A stretch of 38,004 bases of DNA from B46-G9 sp964548365 (GCA_964548365.1 CAZJRD010000033.1:1-38004), one strand, 5' to 3'. Positions 1-9,022 are shown, counted from the stretch's first letter. Numbers and translations are program-made. Notes: generated from the letters alone by a model not told the origin.

Positions 1-941
<941 letters not shown>

Positions 942-1029
942 TATCTTTTTCATTTTTTTTGTTGAAGAGGAATCCTAAGAAAGGGACTTTTTGCTTACCC
1001 TGTATTTTGGTTTTATATTTTTTACAGTT

Positions 1030-1146
1030 TTCGGTGGTTATAGCGAAAAGGAAACACCCGTTCCCATCCCGAACACGGCAGTTAAGCTTTTCAGCGCCGA
1101 TGGTACTGCGTGGGAGACTGCGTGGGAGAGTAGGACGCCGCCGAAT
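1030..1146 (+). rRNA. rrf: 5S ribosomal RNA
   Basis: The typical 5S core is present (CCCATCCCGAACACGG, then AGCGCCGATGGTACTG and GGGAGAGTAGGACGCC). The 5' TTCGGTGGT pairs with the 3' GCCGCCGAA to close helix I. It follows 23S after a spacer of about 88 bp with no tRNA. Ends are set from the terminal helix and may be off by one or two bases. Confidence 0.95.
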
Positions 1147-1153
1147 TTCATAT

Positions 1154-1190
1154 AAAGGCCCTCCCATATTTCATGGAAGGGCCTTTTTTT
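1154..1190 (+). terminator. Rho-independent terminator of the rRNA operon
   Basis: Inverted repeat AAGGCCCT / AGGGCCTT, with additional CCCAT/ATGG pairing, followed directly by a run of seven T. It lies 8 bp after the 5S gene, so it is the expected end of the rrn transcript. Confidence 0.9.
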
Positions 1191-1285
1191 GTGTAGCAAT
1201 CTCTTGACTTTGCTTTGACGGCCGCATATGAGAAGAAAACATGAAATGACGTAGTACACTATTCTTGCCGGCGAGGGAAAGATAC

Positions 1286-1792
1286 ATGGTTGAGGAAAAT
1301 ATGAAGATTCCAATTGAGAAGGTTGATGGCCATACCTGTTTTGCCTGCGGTACGGCAAATCCCATTGGCCTGCAGATGAACTTCTATCGGCAGGGCGGCA
1401 GTGTCTGCTCTGATATTACCCTTGGGGAGTATCATGTGGGGTGGGAGAGTATCGCCCACGGCGGCATCATCTCCACCATGCTTGACGAAGTGATGTCATG
1501 GACTGTGCTCTATTTCAAGAGGAGCTTTTTCGTCACGCGAAAGATGGATATCAAGTACGTGAAAACCGTACCCGTAGGAGAACCACTCACCGCAAGGGGG
1601 TCCATTTCAGGCAATTCATATACGGCGGATACAGAAAAGGTCAGGGCAAAGGGCCAGATTGTGGATAAGGAAGGGCATCTGCTGGCCCGGAGTACTGGTG
1701 AATTTGTGCTTCTTCCCAAGGAAAAACTGGAAGAGGTCCCGGAGGGAATGAAGCAGGAAATGCTGGCCTTATTCGAAAAACTGGGTAAGTGA
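1286..1792 (+). CDS. PaaI-type hotdog-fold acyl-CoA thioesterase
   Basis: 168-residue single hotdog domain of the PaaI/4HBT family, which hydrolyses acyl-CoA thioesters in the cytoplasm. Seen: the segment CFACGTANPIGLQMNFY near the N-terminus, typical of this subfamily, and the core AHGGIISTMLDEVMSW, in which HGG and the following acidic residue (D/E) match the family's catalytic helix. The start at 1286 was chosen because GAGGGAAAG lies 5-12 bases upstream; an upstream TTG at 1265 has no ribosome binding site, and an internal ATG at 1301 is possible. It follows the rrn terminator and precedes an alpha/beta hydrolase in the same direction, perhaps as a two-gene unit. The substrate cannot be read from the sequence. 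Confidence 0.85.
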   Translation: MVEENMKIPIEKVDGHTCFACGTANPIGLQMNFYRQGGSVCSDITLGEYHVGWESIAHGGIISTMLDEVMSWTVLYFKRSFFVTRKMDIKYVKTVPVGEPLTARGSISGNSYTADTEKVRAKGQIVDKEGHLLARSTGEFVLLPKEKLEEVPEGMKQEMLALFEKLGK

Positions 1793-1870
1793 AATCGCCA
1801 GGCTTGTGTCAAAAAGGCGATGTTGTTGACTAATTTCACAAACTCCAGAGAGAAGCTGGAAGTATCACTG

Positions 1871-2500
1871 ATGACAGAGGAAAAAGTTCACTTTAAATCA
1901 GGGGACCTGGTCCTGGAGGGGCTTCTTGCCCGCGCTGAGGGGAGCAAGGGAGTGGTCGTGAGTCACCCACATCCTCTTTATGGCGGGGATATGCAAAACA
2001 ACGTGGTCACAACACTCGTCCGGGCCTATCAAGATGCCAGATGTACGACACTTCGGTTCAATTTCAGGGGCGTTGGCGGGAGTGAAGGCAGCTACGACGA
2101 CGGTCGCGGAGAACAGAATGATGTGAAGGCTGCCCTCGATCACCTCGTGTCCCTGGGATGCACTAATCTGGATCTTGTCGGATATTCCTTCGGAGCATGG
2201 GTAAATGCAATGGGTGGGCATGAATATCCTCAAATAAGGAGGTTGAACATGGTATCACCGCCCGTAGCCTTTCTGGACTTCTCAGCTCTGAAATACATTC
2301 CGGAAATCGCGATAGTTATTTCCGGTTCCCGTGATGACATCGCACCGCCTCCCATGATCCGGGAAATGATCGACACGTGGAACCCGGAGGCTGAATTCAG
2401 GGTCATAGAAGGAGCGGATCACTTCTACAGCGGGTACGAAGAGGATCTTTTTCAGGTAATATGCAAATTTCTCGGCGAGGAAGCGGGGAAGGCTTCATAG
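1871..2500 (+). CDS. Small alpha/beta hydrolase (dienelactone hydrolase-like)
   Basis: 209-residue alpha/beta hydrolase. The N-terminal HPHPLYGGDMQNNVV and the FRGVGGSEG loop are characteristic of the YtmA/CinH-like subfamily. The nucleophile elbow is GYSFGA (Ser in G-x-S-x-G). A late Asp (SRDDIAPP) and His (GADHFYSG) complete a plausible Ser-Asp-His triad. An upstream in-frame ATG at 1820 would add 17 residues; 1871 is preferred because GGAAG sits about 8 bases upstream and the protein then begins where the family does. There is no signal peptide, so it is cytoplasmic. The fold is clear; the substrate is unknown. The thioesterase next door suggests acyl or ester metabolism, but that is only context. 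Confidence 0.8.
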   Translation: MTEEKVHFKSGDLVLEGLLARAEGSKGVVVSHPHPLYGGDMQNNVVTTLVRAYQDARCTTLRFNFRGVGGSEGSYDDGRGEQNDVKAALDHLVSLGCTNLDLVGYSFGAWVNAMGGHEYPQIRRLNMVSPPVAFLDFSALKYIPEIAIVISGSRDDIAPPPMIREMIDTWNPEAEFRVIEGADHFYSGYEEDLFQVICKFLGEEAGKAS

Positions 2501-2582
2501 CTCGGTAGCCAGGCGGCGAGACGGCTGGTCTGCTGATAGAAGTTAGGATAGAGAGGAATTTTGAATTTGGAAAAAACAATTG

Positions 2583-2735
2583 TCACGCCCGCTCACCTTG
2601 TTCGCTAGAGACACAGAGCAGAAAGAGAAAAGTTTTTGATTCGTCGGTTTTCTTTTTTAATCTCTGTGATCTCTGCGACTCTGTGTGAGATATTGTTTTT
2701 GTCTGTGTGAGTCTGCGTGTGTCTGCGGCAAAAGG
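2583..2735. repeat. Dispersed CACAGAG hairpin repeat, copy A
   Basis: Intergenic element of about 150 bp made of CTCTGTG/CACAGAG words: TAGAGACACAGAGCAG near 2607, CTCTGTGATCTCTGCG near 2662 and TGAGTCTGCGTGTGTCTGCG near 2708. Its reverse complement aligns along its length with copy B at 24503-24648. It occupies most of the 256-bp space between the hydrolase and manA. Confidence 0.75.
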
Positions 2736-2756
2736 AAAAAGGAGGAGGGGAAGAAG

Positions 2757-3980
2757 TTGTTGCGTACCATCACGAGAATGCAGAACCCCATCATGGAGTA
2801 CGCCTGGGGTTCGAGGAGCGCCATCCCGGAGCTGCTTGGAATCCAGAATCCAGAGCAGAAGCCCATGGCTGAAATGTGGATAGGCGCGCACCCGAAGGCC
2901 TCTTCAGCGGTTTTCGTAGATGGGAAATGGATTTCCCTTGATGAGGTGATCCGGTCTTCTCCTAATACGATTCTGGGAGGGGGTGCGGCCCGGCGATTTG
3001 AGAATCGGCTTCCGTTCCTTTTCAAGGTGCTGGCGGCCGAAAATCCTCTTTCCATCCAGGTCCATCCAGATCTTGAACAGGCAAAGGAGGGATACAGGAG
3101 AGAAAACGAGCTGGGGTTTTCCCTGGGAGCACCTGAACGGAACTACCGAGACCCAAACCACAAACCAGAGATCATCTGTGCGCTTGACTACTTTGATGTT
3201 TTGAAGGGTTTCAGGAAGATTGATGCGATCATTTATCTGCTCAAGAAAGTATCCTCGGGCCCCCTCGATAGTTTGATTGATCTGCTTATGAGGGAACCTG
3301 ACGAACGGGGAATGCGGGTTTTTTTTAGAACCCTCATGACCATGAAAAAGGAGAAAATGGCCGGGATCATTACCGGAGTGGCCGAGCAGGCAACTGAATT
3401 TGCGGAAAATGATCCGGCATTCGGGTGGATCGTTGCGCTGGAGGAGGCCTATCCGGGAGATCCAGGGATTCTTGCTCCCCTATTCCTCAATCTGGTTCAG
3501 CTTCGGCCGGGGGAGGCACTTTTTCTGCCGGCAGGAGAACTCCACTCCTATCTCAGGGGGGTGGGGATAGAGCTGATGGCGAATTCGGACAATGTGATCA
3601 GAGCGGGCTTGACCAAGAAAAATGTGGACGTCCCTGAACTGCTCAAAATTACCCGGTTTGCGATGGGAAATCCGCCGGTGCTCGGGGCGCTTCGGGTGTC
3701 ACGGGGAAGGGAGGTATATACTACCCCCTCTGAAGAATTTGTGCTCAGCAGGATCCATATGGAGGACGAAGAAACCTACGAAGCAAGTTCCCGGGATGGG
3801 GTTGAGATACTCCTTTGCACGGAAGGGGAAGGCGAGATAGTGGATGCCTTCATTGCCCAACGGATACAGTACCGCACAGGAATGGCATTTTTCGTTCCCG
3901 CTGGAGTGAAGAAGTACAGGATCTCAGGGACGGGCACGTTATTCAGTGCCTCGGTTCCGCCCACTACCACCAGGAAATAG
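2757..3980 (+). CDS. manA: Mannose-6-phosphate isomerase, type I
   Basis: Zinc-dependent interconversion of mannose 6-phosphate and fructose 6-phosphate, feeding GDP-mannose for surface polysaccharide or taking mannose into glycolysis. Seen in order: NPIMEYAWGSR at the N-terminus, SIQVHPD (zinc-binding Gln and His), NHKPEI (zinc-binding Glu), and the C-terminal type I signature LPAGELHSYLRG...NSDNVIRAGLT with the last zinc His. The 407 residues match the class. The reading frame is open back to 2685, but the first part would encode the intergenic repeat. A TTG at 2757, six bases after GGAGGAGGGG, gives the family's usual start just ahead of the NPI motif. Its 3' end overlaps the convergent small gene at 3964 by 17 bp. 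Confidence 0.93.
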   Translation: MLRTITRMQNPIMEYAWGSRSAIPELLGIQNPEQKPMAEMWIGAHPKASSAVFVDGKWISLDEVIRSSPNTILGGGAARRFENRLPFLFKVLAAENPLSIQVHPDLEQAKEGYRRENELGFSLGAPERNYRDPNHKPEIICALDYFDVLKGFRKIDAIIYLLKKVSSGPLDSLIDLLMREPDERGMRVFFRTLMTMKKEKMAGIITGVAEQATEFAENDPAFGWIVALEEAYPGDPGILAPLFLNLVQLRPGEALFLPAGELHSYLRGVGIELMANSDNVIRAGLTKKNVDVPELLKITRFAMGNPPVLGALRVSRGREVYTTPSEEFVLSRIHMEDEETYEASSRDGVEILLCTEGEGEIVDAFIAQRIQYRTGMAFFVPAGVKKYRISGTGTLFSASVPPTTTRK

Positions 3981-4137
3981 TCCGGTCGTTTTCAAAGATG
4001 AAATCCAGGAGTTTTGCGTAATCCGGATCTGGTTCATAAAGAGAAAACGAGGAGCTTTCCTCTCCATCTGAGATAAGGCCCATCAGGGTCTTGGTGACTT
4101 CGTCAGGTTCTGATTTCAAGATATGCAGTATTTTCAT
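3964..4137 (-). CDS. 57-residue last gene of the sulfur operon (possible DsrH/TusB-like protein)
   Basis: A short frame, ATG at 4137 to TAG at 3964, starts MKILHILKSEPDEVTKTLM and ends FENDRTISWW. Its ATG overlaps the TGA of the upstream gene (ATGA), the usual sign of translational coupling. Acidic, no cysteine, no membrane segment. It is the last of a run TusA, DsrE-like, second small protein, this one, so it occupies the place that DsrH/TusB holds in DsrEFH/TusBCD sets. The opening MxxLHIxK is reminiscent of DsrH/TusB, which begin with a similar strand. That assignment is weak; the reality of the gene is better supported by the overlap and position than by homology. The last 17 bases overlap the 3' end of manA on the other strand. 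Confidence 0.6.
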   Translation of the reverse strand: MKILHILKSEPDEVTKTLMGLISDGEESSSFSLYEPDPDYAKLLDFIFENDRTISWW

Positions 4138-4439
4138 GCACTGCTCCCAAACGGTATGATAAGGTCCATCTCCTTCAACTTCCTTCCGATCTCTTCAAGG
4201 GTCAAATACTGGAAGCCATGTTTTTCGACGTTGACCTTGTTGTTGGAAAAATACTCACACTCCATGTCTTCCAGCCACTCCATGTTTTCCTTGTACTCTT
4301 CGGTCATGTCCACTTCCACGTCCAGTACAAACATGTAGGACCAGAAGTTTTCGACCGCGAGACCCAAGGTCGAACGGGAGCCCTCCCAGAGATCTTCTTT
4401 TCTCCTGATCAAGAAAGCAACGTGTTTTACATTTTCCAT
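4134..4439 (-). CDS. Small protein of the sulfur operon, DsrE/DsrF-like fold suspected
   Basis: 101 residues beginning MENVKHVAFLIRRKEDLWEG, with AGGAG 7 bases before the ATG. It has one cysteine (ECEYF), many acidic residues, and a hydrophobic first strand followed by an arginine/lysine turn as in DsrE-type proteins. I do not recognise it with certainty. The pattern (first-strand VAFLI, an LGLAVEN helix, VLDVEVDM) and its place between a clear DsrE-family gene and the 57-residue gene make a DsrEF-family partner the best guess. It would act in the cytoplasm in sulfur transfer. The stop overlaps the next start. Confidence 0.65.
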   Translation of the reverse strand: MENVKHVAFLIRRKEDLWEGSRSTLGLAVENFWSYMFVLDVEVDMTEEYKENMEWLEDMECEYFSNNKVNVEKHGFQYLTLEEIGRKLKEMDLIIPFGSSA

Positions 4440-4452
4440 GATTTTTCAGCTC

Positions 4453-4758
4453 CTAGAAGGCCAGGTAACGATCACAATCTTCGATCATCTCACCGTTTCT
4501 TGCCTGGGTCGCATAGTCTTTATCCTCGATTCCCACGACCGGAGGTTTGAGTCCGTGACTTTCGAACCCCACGTTGCAAAGAGACAGCTTTGCCGATCCT
4601 TCAAGCTCTCCAAATCTGGGGTGCTGGGTAAGCAGCGTGCCGAGATGGCTGAAAAAAACGGTCACTTCTATGCCTTTGGTCTTTGCTGTCCGGCAAAGTG
4701 CGATGATCTTATCCAGATGCTTGTCTGAGGAAACAAAAATACCCAATGACTTGGCCAT
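4453..4758 (-). CDS. DsrE/DsrF-family sulfur-relay protein
   Basis: 101 residues. The start MAKSLGIFVSSDKHLDKIIAL, then VTVFFSHLGTLL and the cysteine region AKLSLCNVGFESHG, follow the DsrE/DsrF-like (peroxiredoxin-like DsrE) pattern: a strand, a helix, a second strand with a phenylalanine pair, and a single conserved Cys before a Gly-rich turn. Family members pass persulfide sulfur between TusA and downstream acceptors. AGGGAG lies about 7 bases before the ATG. It sits 85 bp after tusA and 13 bp before the next gene, so it is part of the same operon. The Cys in SLCNVG is the likely persulfide carrier (inference). Confidence 0.78.
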   Translation of the reverse strand: MAKSLGIFVSSDKHLDKIIALCRTAKTKGIEVTVFFSHLGTLLTQHPRFGELEGSAKLSLCNVGFESHGLKPPVVGIEDKDYATQARNGEMIEDCDRYLAF

Positions 4759-4843
4759 AGGTTGACTCCCTAATACTAGGCGAATGCACTGCCTAAGATG
4801 AAGTATGGGGGAAATAGATCAAGTTGACTGAGAAGAGCCAGGG

Positions 4844-5083
4844 TCACTTAACCTTGATATAGAAACGGGTAAATCCGTTGTCGTCCTTTTCCCCAAGGTA
4901 TTCGTGCCCCGTTCTCTTTGCAAAGGCGGGAAGGTCGTTTTTTGTCCCAGGATCAGATGAATAGACCTCGAGTACCTGCCCGGATGACATCTTACTGATT
5001 GCCTTCTTGGTTTTGAGGATCGGCATCGGGCAGCTGAGCCCGCGACAGTCCAATGTTTCGTCCGCTGTAATGTTTTCTACCAT
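4844..5083 (-). CDS. tusA: TusA/SirA sulfur carrier protein
   Basis: 79-residue protein with the TusA signature: LDCRGLSCPMPILKTKKAI, in which the Cys of CPMP carries persulfide. The C-terminal strand region (FTRFYIKVK) is complete. TusA-family proteins hand sulfane sulfur to DsrE-type partners, to thiosulfate or tetrathionate metabolism, or to cofactor and tRNA thiolation. Here it stands between a YeeE/YedE channel and DsrE-like genes. This is the usual partnership in which YedE imports thiosulfate or another sulfur species and TusA receives it. GGAGGA 9 bases before the ATG fixes the start. Confidence 0.93.
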   Translation of the reverse strand: MVENITADETLDCRGLSCPMPILKTKKAISKMSSGQVLEVYSSDPGTKNDLPAFAKRTGHEYLGEKDDNGFTRFYIKVK

Positions 5084-5188
5084 TTCAACAAATCCTCCTC
5101 GGTTAAAAGCTATTTTCTAACGTAAGCCCTCGAATGGTGATGTCAAGTCTTTTTGTGCATCCCGACGTTTAGGGCCTTTACGGAGCCG

Positions 5189-6388
5189 TCACATTTCAAT
5201 TGTGAATTTGTCGGTCTCCTCATTCCACGCGGCTGCAAGATAGTAGACAAAGAGAAGTGCCACCAGGCCGATAACGGTCCACTTGTACGAAATATAGTGA
5301 GGGAGAAAGACCCGGCGTCCCATGAGTGCGGTAAGCCCCTCTGATGATCTGGTCATGAGCTTGAAAAGGGATGTACTGAGGGCAAAGCAGACAACCGCTA
5401 CCATGAGTTTTACCTGACCTTCACCCGCCCGCCAGACGGAACCGCTCCCGCATCCTCCTGCGACGACCATTCCGATGCCGAAAATGATGCCCCCGACCAG
5501 CCCTCCGAACCAGAACGCCTGAGCAACATAAGCCGATTCCGGCCGGAGACCGGTCCATTTGAGTGCCGCAAAGCCCAGGATGCTGATGATGAGACTGATG
5601 GCAATAGCGCGGGGCACTTGTCCTTCGCCGGTCATGAAGGGATCGCGAAATCCGCGCACAAAGCAGAAACGAGTTCTCTGGATGATAATTCCGAAGGCAA
5701 TCCCGCAGAGCAGGAGACCGCCGATGCGCGTGTAGGCTTGACGGTTATAAAGGAAAACACAGACAATGGCGGCCACCAGGGCAGCGGCGCCCAGGTATGG
5801 TTCGACCTCGAGCCAGCTGAATCCCTTTTTCCCTTCGGACATTTTTGATCCACCCGTTGATCCCGCAGACAGGTGTTCCAGTTCCCAATACAGGTACTTA
5901 AGGCCGAGAAACGCTCCGATCAAAAGCCCGAACATCATGGCTATGCCGCTGAAGGAAAGGGCACTGACCGCGGAATAGAACCCTCCGATGTTGCAACCCC
6001 CCGCCATGGAAGATCCCACTCCCATGAAAATTCCTCCCACGCCTCCTTTGGCGAGCTCCAGGGGAGGGGCCATTCGAATGGAAAACTGTTTGGACAGGAG
6101 GGATGCTCCGAACGCACCCCAAAGCAAACCGAGGGTGAGTATGGAATTGGTAGAGAGCACCGGGGAGAGCACAGGATGATGGTAGACGCCCACGCTGGAA
6201 AAGAACCAGTCGCCCCAGTTCCGCAGCCCCCCTGCAACCCCCCACGGCCGTGCCCAGGCAAAGGTCACCACACTCATGATCCCGATCAAGACCCCCCCGA
6301 TCCACATGGGCCAGTTTTCAAAAAAGATCCGGGAGTAACCACGGGCCAGGATACCAGTCAACACACTCGATTCTTTGTTTTCACTCAT
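5189..6388 (-). CDS. YeeE/YedE-family sulfur-compound channel (TsuA-like)
   Basis: 399-residue inner-membrane protein with about ten hydrophobic segments. It contains the duplicated YeeE/YedE hallmark GGC motifs: SMAGGCNIGGFYSA in the first half and VVAGGCGSGSVWRAGEGQ in the second, plus RTRFCFVRGFRDPFM between. In characterised TsuA the equivalent cysteines line the thiosulfate path. The operon with tusA and DsrE-like genes supports uptake of thiosulfate or a related sulfur species with direct hand-over. The start at 6388 has GAGAGG 5 bases upstream; the gene begins 19 bp after the preceding small exported protein. A hydrophilic loop of about 25 residues (STGGSKMSEGKKG) joins the halves. The exact substrate is inferred. 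Confidence 0.9.
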   Translation of the reverse strand: MSENKESSVLTGILARGYSRIFFENWPMWIGGVLIGIMSVVTFAWARPWGVAGGLRNWGDWFFSSVGVYHHPVLSPVLSTNSILTLGLLWGAFGASLLSKQFSIRMAPPLELAKGGVGGIFMGVGSSMAGGCNIGGFYSAVSALSFSGIAMMFGLLIGAFLGLKYLYWELEHLSAGSTGGSKMSEGKKGFSWLEVEPYLGAAALVAAIVCVFLYNRQAYTRIGGLLLCGIAFGIIIQRTRFCFVRGFRDPFMTGEGQVPRAIAISLIISILGFAALKWTGLRPESAYVAQAFWFGGLVGGIIFGIGMVVAGGCGSGSVWRAGEGQVKLMVAVVCFALSTSLFKLMTRSSEGLTALMGRRVFLPHYISYKWTVIGLVALLFVYYLAAAWNEETDKFTIEM

Positions 6389-6407
6389 GACGGCCTCTCA
6401 AAAAAGC

Positions 6408-6836
6408 TTAACATCCTTCGTCTTCGATAATCTTGAATCCACTATCCTTTCCCTGGGGTTTTGCCTTAGCAGGGGGTGGTGGAGATGGTGGTTGCACGAT
6501 TGCCTTCTCCGATTCCTGTCTTTTGGACACATCGGGCATGACAAGCCCGGCATTTTTTTCCACCTTTTCCGCCAGGGCGAAGATCACGGCCTGATCATAG
6601 TAGCGCCATGCTGCCGGGGAACCGGGATCGGCTTGAACTGCTTTGCGGAAATACTCCTTGGCATCAAGATACTTGCCCCTGGAATACGCCTCCTTGCCAA
6701 AACGGAGCATCTTGGCACACAAGGCCTTGTCAGGGACGAACCTGGCTCGCTCCTGAGCCATGGTCGGTCCAGGGACGCCAATCATCAAGGTCAGGAAAAG
6801 TGCCGTGCACAGGGCTAAAGACGTTGTTCTTGCCAT
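6408..6836 (-). CDS. Secreted tetratricopeptide-like small protein, first gene of the sulfur operon
   Basis: 142 residues with a clear cleavable signal peptide (MARTTSLALCTALFLTLMIG then ...TMAQ, likely cut after AQ/A), so periplasmic. The middle (AKMLRFGKEAYSRGKYLDAKEYFRKAVQADPGSPAAWRYYDQA) is a helix-turn-helix repeat of TPR type. A proline/lysine-rich linker follows, and the protein ends in GFKIIEDEGC with a C-terminal cysteine. AAGGAG lies 8-9 bases before the ATG. It is 19 bp upstream of the YedE gene. The role is unknown; it may scaffold or gate the channel on the periplasmic side, which is speculation. Confidence 0.75.
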   Translation of the reverse strand: MARTTSLALCTALFLTLMIGVPGPTMAQERARFVPDKALCAKMLRFGKEAYSRGKYLDAKEYFRKAVQADPGSPAAWRYYDQAVIFALAEKVEKNAGLVMPDVSKRQESEKAIVQPPSPPPPAKAKPQGKDSGFKIIEDEGC

Positions 6837-7098
6837 TGTTTAACTCCTTGCATAGAGATTAGGAACGACGAATGAGACGAAGCCTAGAAAAATTACCAAA
6901 GGTTCCGATGTGTGTCAATAAACAATTTGAATAAACGAGTGAGTGAAAATCGTGGGAGCGGGCTTTTGGGTTTCTTTCTGATGCAGGAAATGCTAGCGTT
7001 GAACGTGAGAGTTCCGAGCCATGTTCTGCATCGGGGAAGGTTTTCCCCCAGCACGAATGGAAAGGAAAGAAGTGGAGAAAAAGAAACGGAGGAATGCC

Positions 7099-8931
7099 AT
7101 GCCGGAAAAAATGGGGAAAAGACTCACCACGATCCTCCAGGCCATGGAGGACGGTATCTATATTATCAGCGAGGATTTCGTCCTTGAATTCATGAACAAG
7201 AGCATGGTCAGGGATTTCGGGGAGGGGCTCGGAAAGAAATGCCATCAGGTTATAAACCAGTTGGATGAGGTCTGTCCATGGTGCAGGGCCAAAGAGGTAT
7301 TTTCCGGGGAGACGGTGCGGTGGGAGCATCACGCAGCCGGAGTGGGAAAAACCTATGACCTGACAGAACTGCCATTGCGGCATGAGGACGGGAGCGTCTC
7401 GAAGCTCACCATTTGTCGTGATATCACCCGAAGGAAATCGAGAGAGGACCGGATAAGGGCTACCGAAGAAGACTATCAGCGCCTCTTCGAACATGTGGGC
7501 TGCGGCGTCTATATCAGCAGCAAAGAGGGGAAATTCCTGGATGCCAACCAGGCCGTTCTCGATATGCTTGGCTATAAGAGCAAGGATGAATTCCTGGAGA
7601 TGGATATTACCAGGGACCTCTACCTGCGGCCCGAAGACCGACGGAGTTTTCAGGAAATGATCGAACGGGACGGACAAGTGATCGATTACGAGGTGGATTT
7701 CAAGCGCCGGGATGGAAGCCCTATTGCAGTTTTGCTCACCAGCCACGTCCGCTATGATCAGTATGGAGAAGTCCTTGGATACGAGGGGATAATCGTTGAT
7801 CAGACGCACCGAAAAGAAATGGAGCAGAAACTCAGGGAGGCACACGATTTTCTGAACAAGTTCATCAGGAATTCTCCCAATGCCATTATCGCCACTGATC
7901 TGAGAGGGGACATCATCATATGGAATCCCGGCGCTGAGGAGACCCTGGGGTACACTGCTGAAAAGGTCATCGGGAAGATGAATATCAAACAGATTTATCC
8001 GGAGGGCGTGGCAAGGAAGGTTATGAAAAAGTTGCGCGGCCCGGAATACGGCGGAAAAGGAAAACTGAAGTCATTCCCGATCGTTTTCGTGAGGCAGGAC
8101 GGTGACATTGTTGAAGGAAGCCTCTCCGCATCCATCATTTACGATCAGAGTGGCAAAGAACTGGCTTCGGTAGGGATTTTTGTGGATCTCAGGGAGCGTT
8201 TGGCAATGGAGGAAAAGCTCCGCCAAACACAAGAACAATTGCTGCAATCGGAAAAACTTGCTGCCATGGGACGCCTCACTTCGCAGATCGCCCATGAACT
8301 CAACAACCCACTCTATGGCATTATGAACACCCTGGAACTTTTGAAAACCGAGATCTCTCCAGAGAGCAAGCGGCGGAAGATACTGGAAATGGCACTCTCC
8401 GAAACAGTAAGACTCTCAGAGCTGCTCAGAAAAATGCTCTCCTTTTCCAAGCCCGACGAGGAGGAAAAACAACCCACGGATGTTAATATCATCCTTGATG
8501 AGATTCTCCTGCTGCACGAGAAACAATTGAGGGAGCACAGTATTCGGATCAGCACAGTTTTTGAAGAAGACCTGCCGGAGGTTTTTGCTTCCAAGAACCA
8601 GTTGCGACAGGTTTTTCTGAACATGGTTTCAAATGCCAGAGATGCCATGCCTGAAGGTGGCACCCTGAACGTCTCCACACGCTGCGACGACGGGAGGATC
8701 CATATCGAGTTTTCCGATACCGGGATGGGCATTGAGAAAGGCCACCTTGACAAGATTTTTGATGCCTTCTTCACGACAAAGGCCAGCGTCAAAGGGGTGG
8801 GCCTAGGCCTGTCCGTCTGCTATGGGTTCATCAGGGATCATGGTGGTGATATACAGGTTCAAAGCGAAAAGGGATCGGGCACCACCTTTACGATTACCCT
8901 CCCGGCCTATCATCCCTCTGAGCCAGGATAA
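7099..8931 (+). CDS. Multi-PAS sensor histidine kinase
   Basis: 610 residues, no membrane segment, so a cytoplasmic sensor. Domains in order: PAS1 (about 10-120) with a cysteine cluster C48, C59, C62; PAS2 (about 128-245); PAS3 (about 250-370), each closed by the DIT/D-R-K type junction; coiled linker; HisKA with phospho-accepting His in SQIAHELNNPLYGIMN (about 398); HATPase with N box NMVSNARDAMPEGG, G1 DTGMGIE, F box FDAFFTTK and G2 GVGLGLSV. This is the NtrB-like type that pairs with NtrC-type regulators. The start at 7099 is set by GGAGG 6 bases upstream; frames from 7021 or 7057 have no ribosome binding site. The C-x10-C-x2-C arrangement in PAS1 could bind metal or sense redox state. No regulator gene is adjacent; the receiver at 9606 lies beyond the gap. 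Confidence 0.9.
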   Translation: MPEKMGKRLTTILQAMEDGIYIISEDFVLEFMNKSMVRDFGEGLGKKCHQVINQLDEVCPWCRAKEVFSGETVRWEHHAAGVGKTYDLTELPLRHEDGSVSKLTICRDITRRKSREDRIRATEEDYQRLFEHVGCGVYISSKEGKFLDANQAVLDMLGYKSKDEFLEMDITRDLYLRPEDRRSFQEMIERDGQVIDYEVDFKRRDGSPIAVLLTSHVRYDQYGEVLGYEGIIVDQTHRKEMEQKLREAHDFLNKFIRNSPNAIIATDLRGDIIIWNPGAEETLGYTAEKVIGKMNIKQIYPEGVARKVMKKLRGPEYGGKGKLKSFPIVFVRQDGDIVEGSLSASIIYDQSGKELASVGIFVDLRERLAMEEKLRQTQEQLLQSEKLAAMGRLTSQIAHELNNPLYGIMNTLELLKTEISPESKRRKILEMALSETVRLSELLRKMLSFSKPDEEEKQPTDVNIILDEILLLHEKQLREHSIRISTVFEEDLPEVFASKNQLRQVFLNMVSNARDAMPEGGTLNVSTRCDDGRIHIEFSDTGMGIEKGHLDKIFDAFFTTKASVKGVGLGLSVCYGFIRDHGGDIQVQSEKGSGTTFTITLPAYHPSEPG

Positions 8932-8967
8932 ACTCGCTTTCTTTGCTCTCTTCATCACGAAAATTGC

Positions 8968-9022
8968 CCACGTCCCGCCTATAGGCCACTATAGGCAGGA
9001 CTCCGCATTTACTTCGCAAAGC
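8968..9022 (+). repeat. 55-bp sequence duplicated on the other side of the scaffold gap (left copy)
   Basis: Begins CCACGTCCCGCCTATAGG and ends TTCGCAAAGC. Every base is repeated at 9123-9177. It contains the small palindrome CCTATAGgccaCTATAGG. Probably a contig-end overlap rather than a biological duplication. Confidence 0.85.

Noticed and set aside
6859..7845. Minus-strand ORF of 328 codons
   Set aside because: It lies opposite the PAS kinase, whose frame has clear domains; the minus frame has no motif and no start signal.
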